From Sandaracinaceae bacterium (GTDB lineage Bacteria > Myxococcota_A > Polyangia > Polyangiales > Sandaracinaceae): a stretch of 64,000 nucleotides of DNA. This document shows positions 24,506 through 32,581 of this stretch, in pieces. The translations under genes were made by a program, and so were the position numbers. Under the pieces are notes generated by a model. It did no database searches, had not been told where the DNA came from, and worked only from the letters and a program-made list of their open reading frames with translations. The DNA lies in assembly GCA_020633195.1 (NCBI GenBank), contig JACKEC010000019.1:310001-374000 (forward strand). Direction: 5' to 3'. The first letter of the stretch is position 1. Each line of letters starts with the position of its first letter.

Positions 24506-26235
24506 GCTCTCGTGACGACGCGATCGACCGCGGGGACACGATGCGCGACGGAGACCTCCAGCGGGACTCCCAGATCACGCCGCGCTCCGGTCCCGGGGAG
24601 ACGGGCAAGCGGCAGCGCTACGAGGTCCAGGCCGCGCGCCGCGCCGCCTCCGCCGATCAGGGCGCGCTCGAGCCGCCCTCGTCGGACGAGATCCTCTTCA
24701 AGATCCTCGAGCTCAACCGCACCGTGAACGTCGAGATGCAGGACGAGGCGATCGTCCACGTCTACGTCACGGCGCTCCGCGATCTGTTCCCGCGCCGGCG
24801 CATCGCCGTGCGGCTGCTCGCGCCCGAGACGGACGAGCTCGCGCTCGTGTACGCGACCGGCCGCCTCGACGAGTCGTCGCGGGAGCGCATCGAGGTCAGC
24901 CTCGACGCGGTCGAGCGCCACGAGCTGACGCCCTTCGAGGTCGAGCGCGCGGGCGGCCAGGTGGGGGACACCTACGCGTCGATCTTCGCCGAGCCCGGCG
25001 TCGGGTTCGACATCCCGCTGATCCAGGCGGGTCACCTCATGGGCGTGATGAGCGTCGAGTACGACCCCGGCATCGGGGAGCCGGACTACGACCGCTCGAT
25101 GATCGTGCCCCTCGCGGTGCAGCTCGGCGCGGCGCTCCGCAACGCGCGGCTGCTGCGCGAGTCGAACTACTTCCGCGACAACCTCGAGAAGCTGCTCGAC
25201 CACGCCAACGCGCCGATCCTCGTGATCGGGCGCGACCGCGAGCTGCGCGTGGCCAACCGCGCGTTCCTCGCGCTGACCGGCGCGACCCGCGAGCAGATGC
25301 TCGGCCGCGACTTCCTGCAGCTCCTGCCCGAGACGGAGCGCGGCCGCATCCTGCCCGTGTTCATCCGGGCGCTGCGCGGTGAGCCGACGAGCAACTTCGA
25401 GGTCCGCCTCCCGCGCTCGCGCGGCGGGCACTCGCGCATCGTGATCAACACCGCGTCCGTGCTCGCGCCGGACGGCGAGATCGACGCGGTGATCGCGATC
25501 GGCCGCGACCTGACGGAGCTGCGCGAGCTCGAGAACCAGATGATCCAGGCGGAGAAGCTCGCCACGCTCGGCCAGCTCGCGGCTGGGGTCGTCCACGAGC
25601 TCAACAACCCGCTGACCAGCATCTCGGTGTACGGCGAGTACCTCCTGCGCAAGGGCGAGCGCGGCGGCCACGAGCCCGCGGACCTCGAGAAGATGCGGCG
25701 GATCGTCGAGAGCGCGGACCGCATCCTGAAGTTCACGCGCGACCTCGTGACCTACGCGCGGCCGTCCACCGAGGAGCCCGCGTTCGTCCGGGTCCGGGAC
25801 GTCGTGGAGCAGTCGCTGCTCTTCTGCGATCACGTCGTCGCGGACGTCGGGGCCAGCGTGGTCCGGCGCTTCGAGTGCGACGACGCGCGCGTCTACGGGG
25901 TGAAGGGCCAGCTCCACCAGGTCTTCATCAACCTCATCACCAACGCGTGCCACGCGATGCCCGCGGGGCAGGGCCAGCTCGTCGTCGCGATCGAGGCCGA
26001 CGACGACGACCACCTCTCGATCCGGATCGCGGACAACGGCGCGGGGATCCCCGACGGCCAGCGCGAGAAGATCTTCGAGCCCTTCTTCAGCACCAAGGGC
26101 GAGGGGAAGGGCACCGGGCTCGGCCTCTCGATCGTGCGCAACATCGTGCAGCAGCACGGGGGCACGATCTCGGTCCGCGGCAACGGCGAGTCCGGCACCG
26201 AGTTCGTGGTGCGGCTCCCGGGCCGCAGCAGCTAG
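24502..26235 (+). CDS. Sensor histidine kinase (GAF-PAS-HisKA-HATPase)
   Basis: The 577-residue cytoplasmic kinase has a GAF domain (about 80-215), a PAS domain (about 225-345; VIGRDRELRVANRAFLAL) and HisKA with His365 in GVVHELNNPLTSISVYGE. The ATPase domain has the N-box (INLITNACHAMP), G1 (IADNGAGIP), F-box (EPFFSTKGEG) and G2 (GTGLGLSIV). No membrane helix and no receiver are present; no cognate response regulator lies adjacent. Its start overlaps the end of the ATPase-less partner, and both HisKA domains share the HELNxPLTS sequence, which supports a paired function. Confidence 0.93.
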   Translation: MSSRDDAIDRGDTMRDGDLQRDSQITPRSGPGETGKRQRYEVQAARRAASADQGALEPPSSDEILFKILELNRTVNVEMQDEAIVHVYVTALRDLFPRRRIAVRLLAPETDELALVYATGRLDESSRERIEVSLDAVERHELTPFEVERAGGQVGDTYASIFAEPGVGFDIPLIQAGHLMGVMSVEYDPGIGEPDYDRSMIVPLAVQLGAALRNARLLRESNYFRDNLEKLLDHANAPILVIGRDRELRVANRAFLALTGATREQMLGRDFLQLLPETERGRILPVFIRALRGEPTSNFEVRLPRSRGGHSRIVINTASVLAPDGEIDAVIAIGRDLTELRELENQMIQAEKLATLGQLAAGVVHELNNPLTSISVYGEYLLRKGERGGHEPADLEKMRRIVESADRILKFTRDLVTYARPSTEEPAFVRVRDVVEQSLLFCDHVVADVGASVVRRFECDDARVYGVKGQLHQVFINLITNACHAMPAGQGQLVVAIEADDDDHLSIRIADNGAGIPDGQREKIFEPFFSTKGEGKGTGLGLSIVRNIVQQHGGTISVRGNGESGTEFVVRLPGRSS

Positions 26236-26247
26236 ACGGGTGCCTCG

Positions 26248-26916
26248 GTGACGGAGGCGCGGGACGCGCTCGGCCTGGTCGCCACGGTCGACGAGGTGCT
26301 CGACCGGGCGGCGACGGAGCTGTCCTTCGATCAGCTCGAGGTCGCGCGCGAGCTCTGCGACCGCGTGCTCGAGGTGCTCCCGCCGGGCTCGGATCGTCGC
26401 GGCCTCGCGCTCTTCCTCCGCGGTCTGTCGCGGGAGGCGGCGGGGGTCGACGATCTCGAGGCCGCGGTGGACGCGTTCGAGGCGCACGCCGATCCGTTCG
26501 GCGCGGCGCGGGCGCGGCTCGCCCTGGCCCGCGAGCTGGTGGAGGCGGCGTCGCCCCGCGCCCGCGACGTCCTCGACCTGGCCCTCGCCCAGGTCGCGCC
26601 GCACGACCTCCCGCTCGAGCACGCGCAGGTGTTGCTCGCGCTCGCGCGCCTCGAGCTCGCCGAGGGGCATCGGTCGGCGGCGCGACGGCGCGCGCGGGAG
26701 GCGTACGAGCGGCTCTCGGGGGTGCTCCTGCTCGAGGCTCGGCGCTTCGAGGTGCTCGCGATCGAGCTCCAGGCCGACGCCGCGGAGCACGCCCCCGAGG
26801 CCCTCGCGCTGCTGGACGACGCCCTCGCCCGGGCGGAGCGGATGGAGCTGGGCCGGGCGCGCGCGCTGCGCGACAAGGCGGCCGCGCTGCGGGCGAGCCG
26901 AGGCCCGTTCCGCTGA
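26248..26916 (+). CDS. Alpha-helical repeat (TPR-like) protein
   Basis: A 222-residue, all-helical, Ala/Glu/Arg-rich protein from GTG 26248. Degenerate TPR-like pairs are visible: LEVARELCDRVLEVLP, LEAAVDAFEAHADPFGAARA and EHAQVLLALARLELAEGH. No enzymatic motif or signal peptide is present. It starts 12 bp after the kinase stop, so it is probably co-transcribed with the two kinases and could be a scaffold for them. Confidence 0.65.
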   Translation: MTEARDALGLVATVDEVLDRAATELSFDQLEVARELCDRVLEVLPPGSDRRGLALFLRGLSREAAGVDDLEAAVDAFEAHADPFGAARARLALARELVEAASPRARDVLDLALAQVAPHDLPLEHAQVLLALARLELAEGHRSAARRRAREAYERLSGVLLLEARRFEVLAIELQADAAEHAPEALALLDDALARAERMELGRARALRDKAAALRASRGPFR

Positions 26917-27066
26917 CCCGCGTGGACCCCCGCGGGGTGGGGACGGCCGTCCGGCTCTGCGGACGCGCCGTTGGGGTCCAGCGTGCCCCCGAGCCCCCGG
27001 CGCTCCACCGATGTCGGGCTTTTTGGGCCGGTACGCGCCTTGCGCAAGGAGGGGGCGGAGGTCCCG

Positions 27067-29100
27067 ATGCTCGCACGCCGTCGCTGCTCTCGCCTCGCTG
27101 GTCTGCTCACCCTGCTGCTCGTGCCGGGGTGCGCGGCCAAGCCCGGAGGGGCTCCGGACGAGGGGGACGACCCGTTCAAGGGGCGGTCGACCGACCAGCT
27201 CGCCGAGGGCGGGCGGTGGATCCCGCCGGAGGACGTCCGGCGCATCGGCGAGGCGCAGACGGGGACCTACGAGAGCGCGCCCTACTGGGATCCGTCGGCC
27301 TGCTCGGGGCGGCTCCTGTCCGGGACCGCCGCGCTCGGCGACCACCTCACCGCGACGTTCTCCGGGGCGCACCGCTACGACGGCTACAACTGCCGCCGGA
27401 ACACCGCGGACACGAGCCGCATGTCGGTCCACGGCACCGGCCGCGCGCTCGACATCTACGTGCCCCTCGCGGGCGGCGACGCGGACAACTCGCTCGGCGA
27501 TCCGATCGCTCACTGGCTCATCGAGCACGCGACCGAGATCGGCGTCCAGCTGATCATCTGGGACCGCACGAAGTGGAACATCTCGTACTCGGGTCGGAAG
27601 GACCGCGAGTACGGCGGCACCCACCCGCACCATGATCACCTGCACATCGAGCTGACGAGCGCGGGCGCGACGGGGGCCACCCCGTGGTTCCGCGGCGCGG
27701 GCATGGAGGCGCCCCCCGCCGAGGCGCCGCCGCCGGCCGGCGAGACGATCGACCCCGCCTGCAACGACACCTGCCCCTACGCGCGGGACGGCGAGTGCGA
27801 CGACGGCAGCCTCGGCGGCGCCGTGTACTGCGAGCTCGGCAGCGACTGCTCGGACTGCCGCGGCGGCGCGCCCGCCGAGACCGGCGGCACCGGCGGCACC
27901 GCGACTGGTCTCCCGCACGCGGGCTTGACGCTCGACGACATGGTGATCCCGTACCGCGGCCTCGCGAACTCGACGCTCGCGGGCACGGGGATGGGGGACA
28001 CGGAGCCCTACGGCGAGCGCGTGAGCTACGCCGGCGGCGAGTTCGTGCGCGGCACCATCAGCCACTTCGGCGGGCCGAGCGACACGGGCGTGTCCAGCAC
28101 CGAGACCGGGGCGATCACCGGCGAGCGGCTGCGCTCGCTCAACTCGCCCGAGGGCGCGTCCGCGTCGACCATCGCGAGCCGGCCGAGCGACTTCTACTTC
28201 GTCGCGATGCGCTGGCGGTACTCGCCGCGCGGGAGCTCCTGGCTGCGGAACGCGCGCGTCCTCGTCGTCGCTCCCGACAGCGGCCGCGCGGTGGTGCTGC
28301 GGCCGGTGGACTGGGGCCCGAACACGCGCACGGCCCGCATCGTCGACGTGTCGCCCCAGGCGATCGCCGACCTCGGCGTGAGCACCGACGCGGACGTGCT
28401 CGTCTCGTGGGCGCCCGCCGGGACGCCGCTCGGGGTCGTGGGCACCAGCTCGGGGACCGGGGGCACCGGGACCGGGGGCACGGGGACCGGGGGCACGGGC
28501 ACGGGCACGGGATCGGGGACCGAGGGGTGCACGAATACTTGTCGGTGGGCCGGGGACGGCGCGTGCGACGACGGCGGCCCGGGCGCCTCGTTCTCGGTCT
28601 GCGCGCTCGGCACCGACTGCGACGACTGCGGCGCGCGCACTGGCGGCACGACGGGCACCACCCCCGAGCCGACGCCGACGCCGACGTCGCCGCCTCCCTC
28701 GTCGAGCCTGTGCACCAACACCTGCATCTACGCGGGTGACGGCGAGTGCGACGACGGCGGGCCCGGGTCGGACTACGCCCTCTGCGCGCTCGGCAGCGAC
28801 TGCGACGACTGCGGCTCCCGGAGCGGCGGATCCACGGGGAGCACGGGCGGCACTGCGGGCATCGGCGGCTCGTGCACCTCGGCGAGCTCGTGCTCCGGCT
28901 CCCTCGACTGCCGCGCGGGCGTCTCGGACCCCTCGCTCCACTGCTGCGTCGCGGGCTACGGCACCTGCTCGAGCGGCTCCGACTGCTGCGGCTACATGGA
29001 CTGCGTCAGCGGCCAGTGCGAGCCGCGCGACGCGGGTCGCGCGTGCCTCGCGGGCGGCGACTGCGCCTCGGGCTACTGCTCGGGCGGCCGCTGCGGCTGA
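27067..29100 (+). CDS. Lipoprotein with M15-like zinc-peptidase domain, RlpA-like barrel and three Cys-rich repeats
   Basis: Start at ATG 27067 (Shine-Dalgarno GGAGG upstream) gives 677 residues with lipobox (LLVPGC). Residues about 60-215 resemble the extensin-like/M15 fold: SVHGTGRALDIYVP matches SxHxxGxAxD, and HHDHLHIEL gives a later HxH, so zinc ligands are present. Residues about 280-465 resemble a double-psi beta barrel of the RlpA kind (FYFVAMRWRY ... VVLRPVDWGPNTRTARIVDV). Three copies of CNDTCPYARDGECDDG-type Cys-rich repeats follow the first and second domains, and a last Cys-rich tail ends the protein. It probably cuts or binds peptidoglycan at the cell surface. A Gly-Thr-rich spacer lies at 28440-28520. 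Confidence 0.8.
   Translation: MLARRRCSRLAGLLTLLLVPGCAAKPGGAPDEGDDPFKGRSTDQLAEGGRWIPPEDVRRIGEAQTGTYESAPYWDPSACSGRLLSGTAALGDHLTATFSGAHRYDGYNCRRNTADTSRMSVHGTGRALDIYVPLAGGDADNSLGDPIAHWLIEHATEIGVQLIIWDRTKWNISYSGRKDREYGGTHPHHDHLHIELTSAGATGATPWFRGAGMEAPPAEAPPPAGETIDPACNDTCPYARDGECDDGSLGGAVYCELGSDCSDCRGGAPAETGGTGGTATGLPHAGLTLDDMVIPYRGLANSTLAGTGMGDTEPYGERVSYAGGEFVRGTISHFGGPSDTGVSSTETGAITGERLRSLNSPEGASASTIASRPSDFYFVAMRWRYSPRGSSWLRNARVLVVAPDSGRAVVLRPVDWGPNTRTARIVDVSPQAIADLGVSTDADVLVSWAPAGTPLGVVGTSSGTGGTGTGGTGTGGTGTGTGSGTEGCTNTCRWAGDGACDDGGPGASFSVCALGTDCDDCGARTGGTTGTTPEPTPTPTSPPPSSSLCTNTCIYAGDGECDDGGPGSDYALCALGSDCDDCGSRSGGSTGSTGGTAGIGGSCTSASSCSGSLDCRAGVSDPSLHCCVAGYGTCSSGSDCCGYMDCVSGQCEPRDAGRACLAGGDCASGYCSGGRCG
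28440..28520 (+). repeat. Gly-Thr-rich low-complexity spacer
   Basis: Tandem GGGACCGGGGGCAC-type units encode Gly-Thr-rich residues between the RlpA-like barrel and the second Cys-rich repeat. It looks like a flexible linker prone to length change. Confidence 0.7.
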
Positions 29101-29142
29101 GTCCGGGCTTGGCCGAGCTGGCTGGCTGAGCGAAGGTGAGGA

Positions 29143-30564
29143 GTGCGTTCACCTGGCTGGCTCGTCGTCGTCATGCTGCTCGGTTGCGGAGCCCGCACCG
29201 GGCTCGACACGTCGTCATCGGCGACGGAGGCGCCCGACGCAGCGGCGGTTGGTTCGGAGACGTGTGACGGAACCGACGAGGACGACGACGGTCGCGTCGA
29301 CGAGGGCCTCGCGCCGCTGAGCTGCGGCGACGGGACCTGCTCGCGGGAGATCCCGAGCTGTGTAGACGGGCGCGCAGCGACTTGCCCACCGGTCGTGGCG
29401 AGGCCTGAGGTCTGCAACCGCGCCGACGACGACTGCGACGGGCGCGTGGACGAGGGGCTCGGCTTCGAGCCGATCGGAGAGCCGATCGTGGTGCGAGAGG
29501 CCTACGACGAGCGCACGGGTTCTTGCTCCGAGTGCAGCGAGGTGACGGGGGCGCAGCTCGTGAGCTTCGGCCGCGAGCTGCACGCGGTCTGGTTCCTGCG
29601 CTTCTCGGGCTACGTCGATGTGCCCGTCGCGTACGCGCGCCGGCTCGACGACCACGGGCATCCCCTCGAGGCGTCGCGGGTGTTCCTCGACGAAGCGACC
29701 ACCCAAATCAGTCTCGCGCCGTCGCACTCGGGGAACACGATGGTGGCGTTCTGCCAGCGCTTGCCCGACCGACGGGACTACCCGCGGGCTCGCCTCTTCG
29801 ACGGGCGCGGGGACAGGGTCGGCGAGCTGCTCGTCCCGTCCCTCCCGGACCAGCGCTGCTACCGGGCGCCGAGGGTGGTGTGGACGGGGGAGCGGCACCT
29901 GTTCGCGCGCAGCAACCGCGGCACGGGGACCATCCTCGACGTCGCCGACCGCGACGGTCACTCCCTCGGCGCCTCCGAGCTCGCGTGGGACGACGACGAT
30001 CTCGAAGTCGTCTTCGATGGGGAGCGCGCGACGCTTGCCCGAGATGAAGAGAGCGGCGTGCTGGCGATCCTGGAGCTGGATCGGCAGGGCGCCGTCGCGC
30101 TGTCGACGCGTGTACCGTTCCCCACGACGCGCAGGCTCTACGCCAGGGTTGGGACCCTCGAGGCCACGGGGGGACCGTTGGCGGCCATCGCCACCATGAG
30201 CCCCCGTGTGGCGGAGTATTCGCTCTCGTGGTTTCGCTTCGACCGTGGCGCGACGGCCCTCCGCTCGGTGGCCGAGGTCGCGCTGCCGCCCACGTACGTC
30301 CAGCACATCGGCCTCCTTCGCCGCGGCGCCGACGAGATCCTCGGCGTGCTCCGCATCGGCGACCGCGAGCTGTCGCAGCTCCTCATCATCAGGCTGACCG
30401 AGGGCGGCGAGGAGCTGGATCGCTGGACCCTCGGCGAGGGCGCTGGCGCCCTCGAGACGACCGAGGTGCACTCCCACCTCGGGAGCGTGTTCGTGAGCTA
30501 CGTCCGGCAGCTCGACCGAGGGGTCAACCAGGTCGAGGTCCTCGAGCTGGGGTGCGTCGAGTGA
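29143..30564 (+). CDS. Lipoprotein with MopE-like metal-binding motifs
   Basis: The 473-residue protein begins at GTG 29143 (GTGAGGAG just upstream). The signal ends in a lipobox (VVVMLLGCG). Two motifs of the MopE/copper- or calcium-binding kind follow: ETCDGTDEDDDGRVDEGL and EVCNRADDDCDGRVDEGL. The remaining 370 residues are a beta-rich region with repeated strand-turn units (VAYARRLDDHGHPLEASRVF, SFGRELHAVWFLRFSG), reminiscent of a beta-propeller-like surface protein, but no named domain is certain. The downstream gap holds a palindrome and the converging PilZ gene. Confidence 0.7.
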   Translation: MRSPGWLVVVMLLGCGARTGLDTSSSATEAPDAAAVGSETCDGTDEDDDGRVDEGLAPLSCGDGTCSREIPSCVDGRAATCPPVVARPEVCNRADDDCDGRVDEGLGFEPIGEPIVVREAYDERTGSCSECSEVTGAQLVSFGRELHAVWFLRFSGYVDVPVAYARRLDDHGHPLEASRVFLDEATTQISLAPSHSGNTMVAFCQRLPDRRDYPRARLFDGRGDRVGELLVPSLPDQRCYRAPRVVWTGERHLFARSNRGTGTILDVADRDGHSLGASELAWDDDDLEVVFDGERATLARDEESGVLAILELDRQGAVALSTRVPFPTTRRLYARVGTLEATGGPLAAIATMSPRVAEYSLSWFRFDRGATALRSVAEVALPPTYVQHIGLLRRGADEILGVLRIGDRELSQLLIIRLTEGGEELDRWTLGEGAGALETTEVHSHLGSVFVSYVRQLDRGVNQVEVLELGCVE

Positions 30565-30629
30565 CGGACACGGGAACGAGGACGGGCGAGCAGGACGAGA
30601 TGACTCCCACGCCCGATCACAGCGCGCCG

Positions 30630-30645
30630 GGGCGCTCGAGCGCCC
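30630..30645. terminator. Palindrome between convergent genes
   Basis: GGGCGCTCGAGCGCCC is a perfect 16-bp palindrome in the 85-bp gap between the plus lipoprotein end (30564) and the minus PilZ gene end (30650). It could fold as a short GC-rich hairpin, but no U-tract follows, so termination is only suggested. Confidence 0.4.
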
Positions 30646-30649
30646 TCGA

Positions 30650-32524
30650 TCAGCGCCCGATGGAGACTTCGATGGCTCGGCCGCGGGCGACGACGCGGTA
30701 GGAGGGGGTGCGGCCCGCGACGAAGCGAACCGTCAAGACGGCGTGATCCCCACGGTTGAGGATGGTGGCGCGCTCGACCGAGGGGTTGGTCGCGGCGATG
30801 GGGCCGGCGCGGTCGAGGGCGAGGGCGCCCGGGACGGTGACGGTGAAGCCGTTGTCGCTCGCCTGGCCGCGCAGGGTGGTGACCGACTGGCTCATGCGGA
30901 TGGTCGAGGAGCGAGCGTCGGGGACCGACGCGGCGCCGAAGGACGAGCCCTCCGTGACGGGCGCCGAGGAGGGGTCGGCGTCGCGGAGCGAGGGGAAGCT
31001 GGGCGCGCCGAGCTGACCGCCCTCGGGCTCGGGCGCGGGGGCCGCGACCACGATCTCGGCGGCCGCCTCGCCCGTCTCCGGGTCGGCGCTGGGGAACGCG
31101 TCCGCGGCGGGCTCGATGATCGGATCGGGCGCGGGAGCGGGCGCCGCGTTGGCGGCGGGGAGCTGCGCGGTGGGCTCGGCGGCGGGCGCGTCGTCGCCCC
31201 CGGAGAGGGCGTACACGGTGGCGCCGATGCCGGCGAACGCGAGGACGGAGAGGGCGACGATCCGGCGGCCGTTCCGCTTCGGCGCGACGGCCTCCTCCTC
31301 GTCGGGCTGCTGCTGACGACGGCGCGGCGTGCCGGCGACGCGCTTGGGCGGCGCGGCCGTCGTGCGGCGCTTGCCCTTGCGGGCCACGAGCTTGAGCACG
31401 CTCGCCTTGGCCTTCGCGAAGAAGGCGACGAAGCGCGGGCCGGCCTTCTTGCCGAGCAGGACGGCGAGCGCGACGACCTTCGCCCAGAGCGCCTTCGCGG
31501 CCGGGCCGGCCTTGGCCCAGCCCGCGGCGAACGCGGCCTTCGCCTTGGCGAGCATCGGCGCCATGCGCTCCTGGATCACCGCGAGCCGGCTCGGGGGCGC
31601 CACCATGTCGCCAGGCGTGATCGCCTCGCGCGGCTCCTCCTCGTCGTCGTAGCGCTCCGTCGAGAAGACGCGGACCTCGTCGCGGTCGTACGCCGCGGCG
31701 TCGTCCTCGTCCTCGTCGTCGTCCTCGCCGAGCTCCTCGGCGAAGTGGTAGTCCTGCACCGTCCTGTCGTCGGTGGCGCCGAGGGGCGCGGCGGCCGGCA
31801 GCGGCTCGTCTTCGTCGAACGTGTCCTCGCGGTAGCCGGACGCGTCGTCGGCGTACGCCTCGGGCTCGTCGCCCCAGTCGCCCTCGTCATCGTGCGCGAG
31901 GTCTTCGTGCCCGAAGTCGTCCTGCGCGAGCGCCGTCTCCGGGTCGAGCTCGACCGAGAGCACCAGCCGCGGGGTTCCGTCGACGATGCGAAGGTCGACC
32001 GACGCCAGCGAGCCGCGCGGCGCGCCGCCCCCGCCCTCGATCGTCACGCCCATCCCCATCTTCAGGAACGGCAGCTCCTGCTCGACGGTGAGCCACCGGC
32101 CCTCGCGCTCGAGGATCTCGGCCTCGATGGGAGACGCCACGCCGTCGAGGTGCAGCCGCGCCACGGTGGACGCGCCCCCGCCTCGCAGGTGCTGGACCAG
32201 CTCCCGCAAGCTCTCTTGCACGTGCTCGTCGAGCGCGTCGAAGCGCAGCCCGAACTCGCCGCTGCGGTCACCCGCGTCGTGCGCCCACGCGACCTCGCCG
32301 TCGACGGCGATCTCCTCGCCGGACGCCGGGCTCTCGAAGTGGCACCGTAGGCGATCTCCGACCTCCGGGAGGTAGTCCGCGCGCAGCGCCAGACCTCCCG
32401 TGGAGAGGTCGACGCCGTCCGCGTCGAACGGCTCCTCGTAGTCCTCGTGCGCGAGGCGGATCCAGAGATCGAGGGGTACGCGGGTCGCCTGGGCCGCGCG
32501 GCGGTCGGTCTTCGCCGGTTGCAT
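30650..32524 (-). CDS. PilZ-domain membrane protein with AMIN-like C-terminus
   Basis: The 624-residue protein starts at ATG 32524 (MQPAKTDRR; an upstream ATG at 32551 is possible). A PilZ domain (about 5-110) has TDRRAAQATRVPLDL and VDLSTGGLALRA, the RxxxR ... D/NxSxxG c-di-GMP signature. A second beta domain (115-190) resembles YcgR-type modules. An acidic stretch (about 195-300) and a Lys/Ala-rich helical region precede one membrane helix (IVALSVLAFAGIGATVYAL, about 425). The extracytoplasmic C-terminus has an AMIN-like beta fold (GFTVTVPGALALDRAG, VLTVRFVAGRTPSYRV). It could couple c-di-GMP to envelope or pilus function. It follows the pseudokinase gene in the same orientation. Confidence 0.8.
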   Translation of the reverse strand: MQPAKTDRRAAQATRVPLDLWIRLAHEDYEEPFDADGVDLSTGGLALRADYLPEVGDRLRCHFESPASGEEIAVDGEVAWAHDAGDRSGEFGLRFDALDEHVQESLRELVQHLRGGGASTVARLHLDGVASPIEAEILEREGRWLTVEQELPFLKMGMGVTIEGGGGAPRGSLASVDLRIVDGTPRLVLSVELDPETALAQDDFGHEDLAHDDEGDWGDEPEAYADDASGYREDTFDEDEPLPAAAPLGATDDRTVQDYHFAEELGEDDDEDEDDAAAYDRDEVRVFSTERYDDEEEPREAITPGDMVAPPSRLAVIQERMAPMLAKAKAAFAAGWAKAGPAAKALWAKVVALAVLLGKKAGPRFVAFFAKAKASVLKLVARKGKRRTTAAPPKRVAGTPRRRQQQPDEEEAVAPKRNGRRIVALSVLAFAGIGATVYALSGGDDAPAAEPTAQLPAANAAPAPAPDPIIEPAADAFPSADPETGEAAAEIVVAAPAPEPEGGQLGAPSFPSLRDADPSSAPVTEGSSFGAASVPDARSSTIRMSQSVTTLRGQASDNGFTVTVPGALALDRAGPIAATNPSVERATILNRGDHAVLTVRFVAGRTPSYRVVARGRAIEVSIGR

Positions 32525-32581
32525 GGGACGGGCATGCCGGACCCGGGCCACCGCGGTCCAGTTTTCGGCAGAGCGATCGGT

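Noticed and set aside
24427..28941. Long minus-strand frame over the kinase pair and peptidase
   Set aside because: It is an antisense shadow. The plus-strand kinase motifs (HELNNPL, DNGAGIP, GTGLGL) are decisive.
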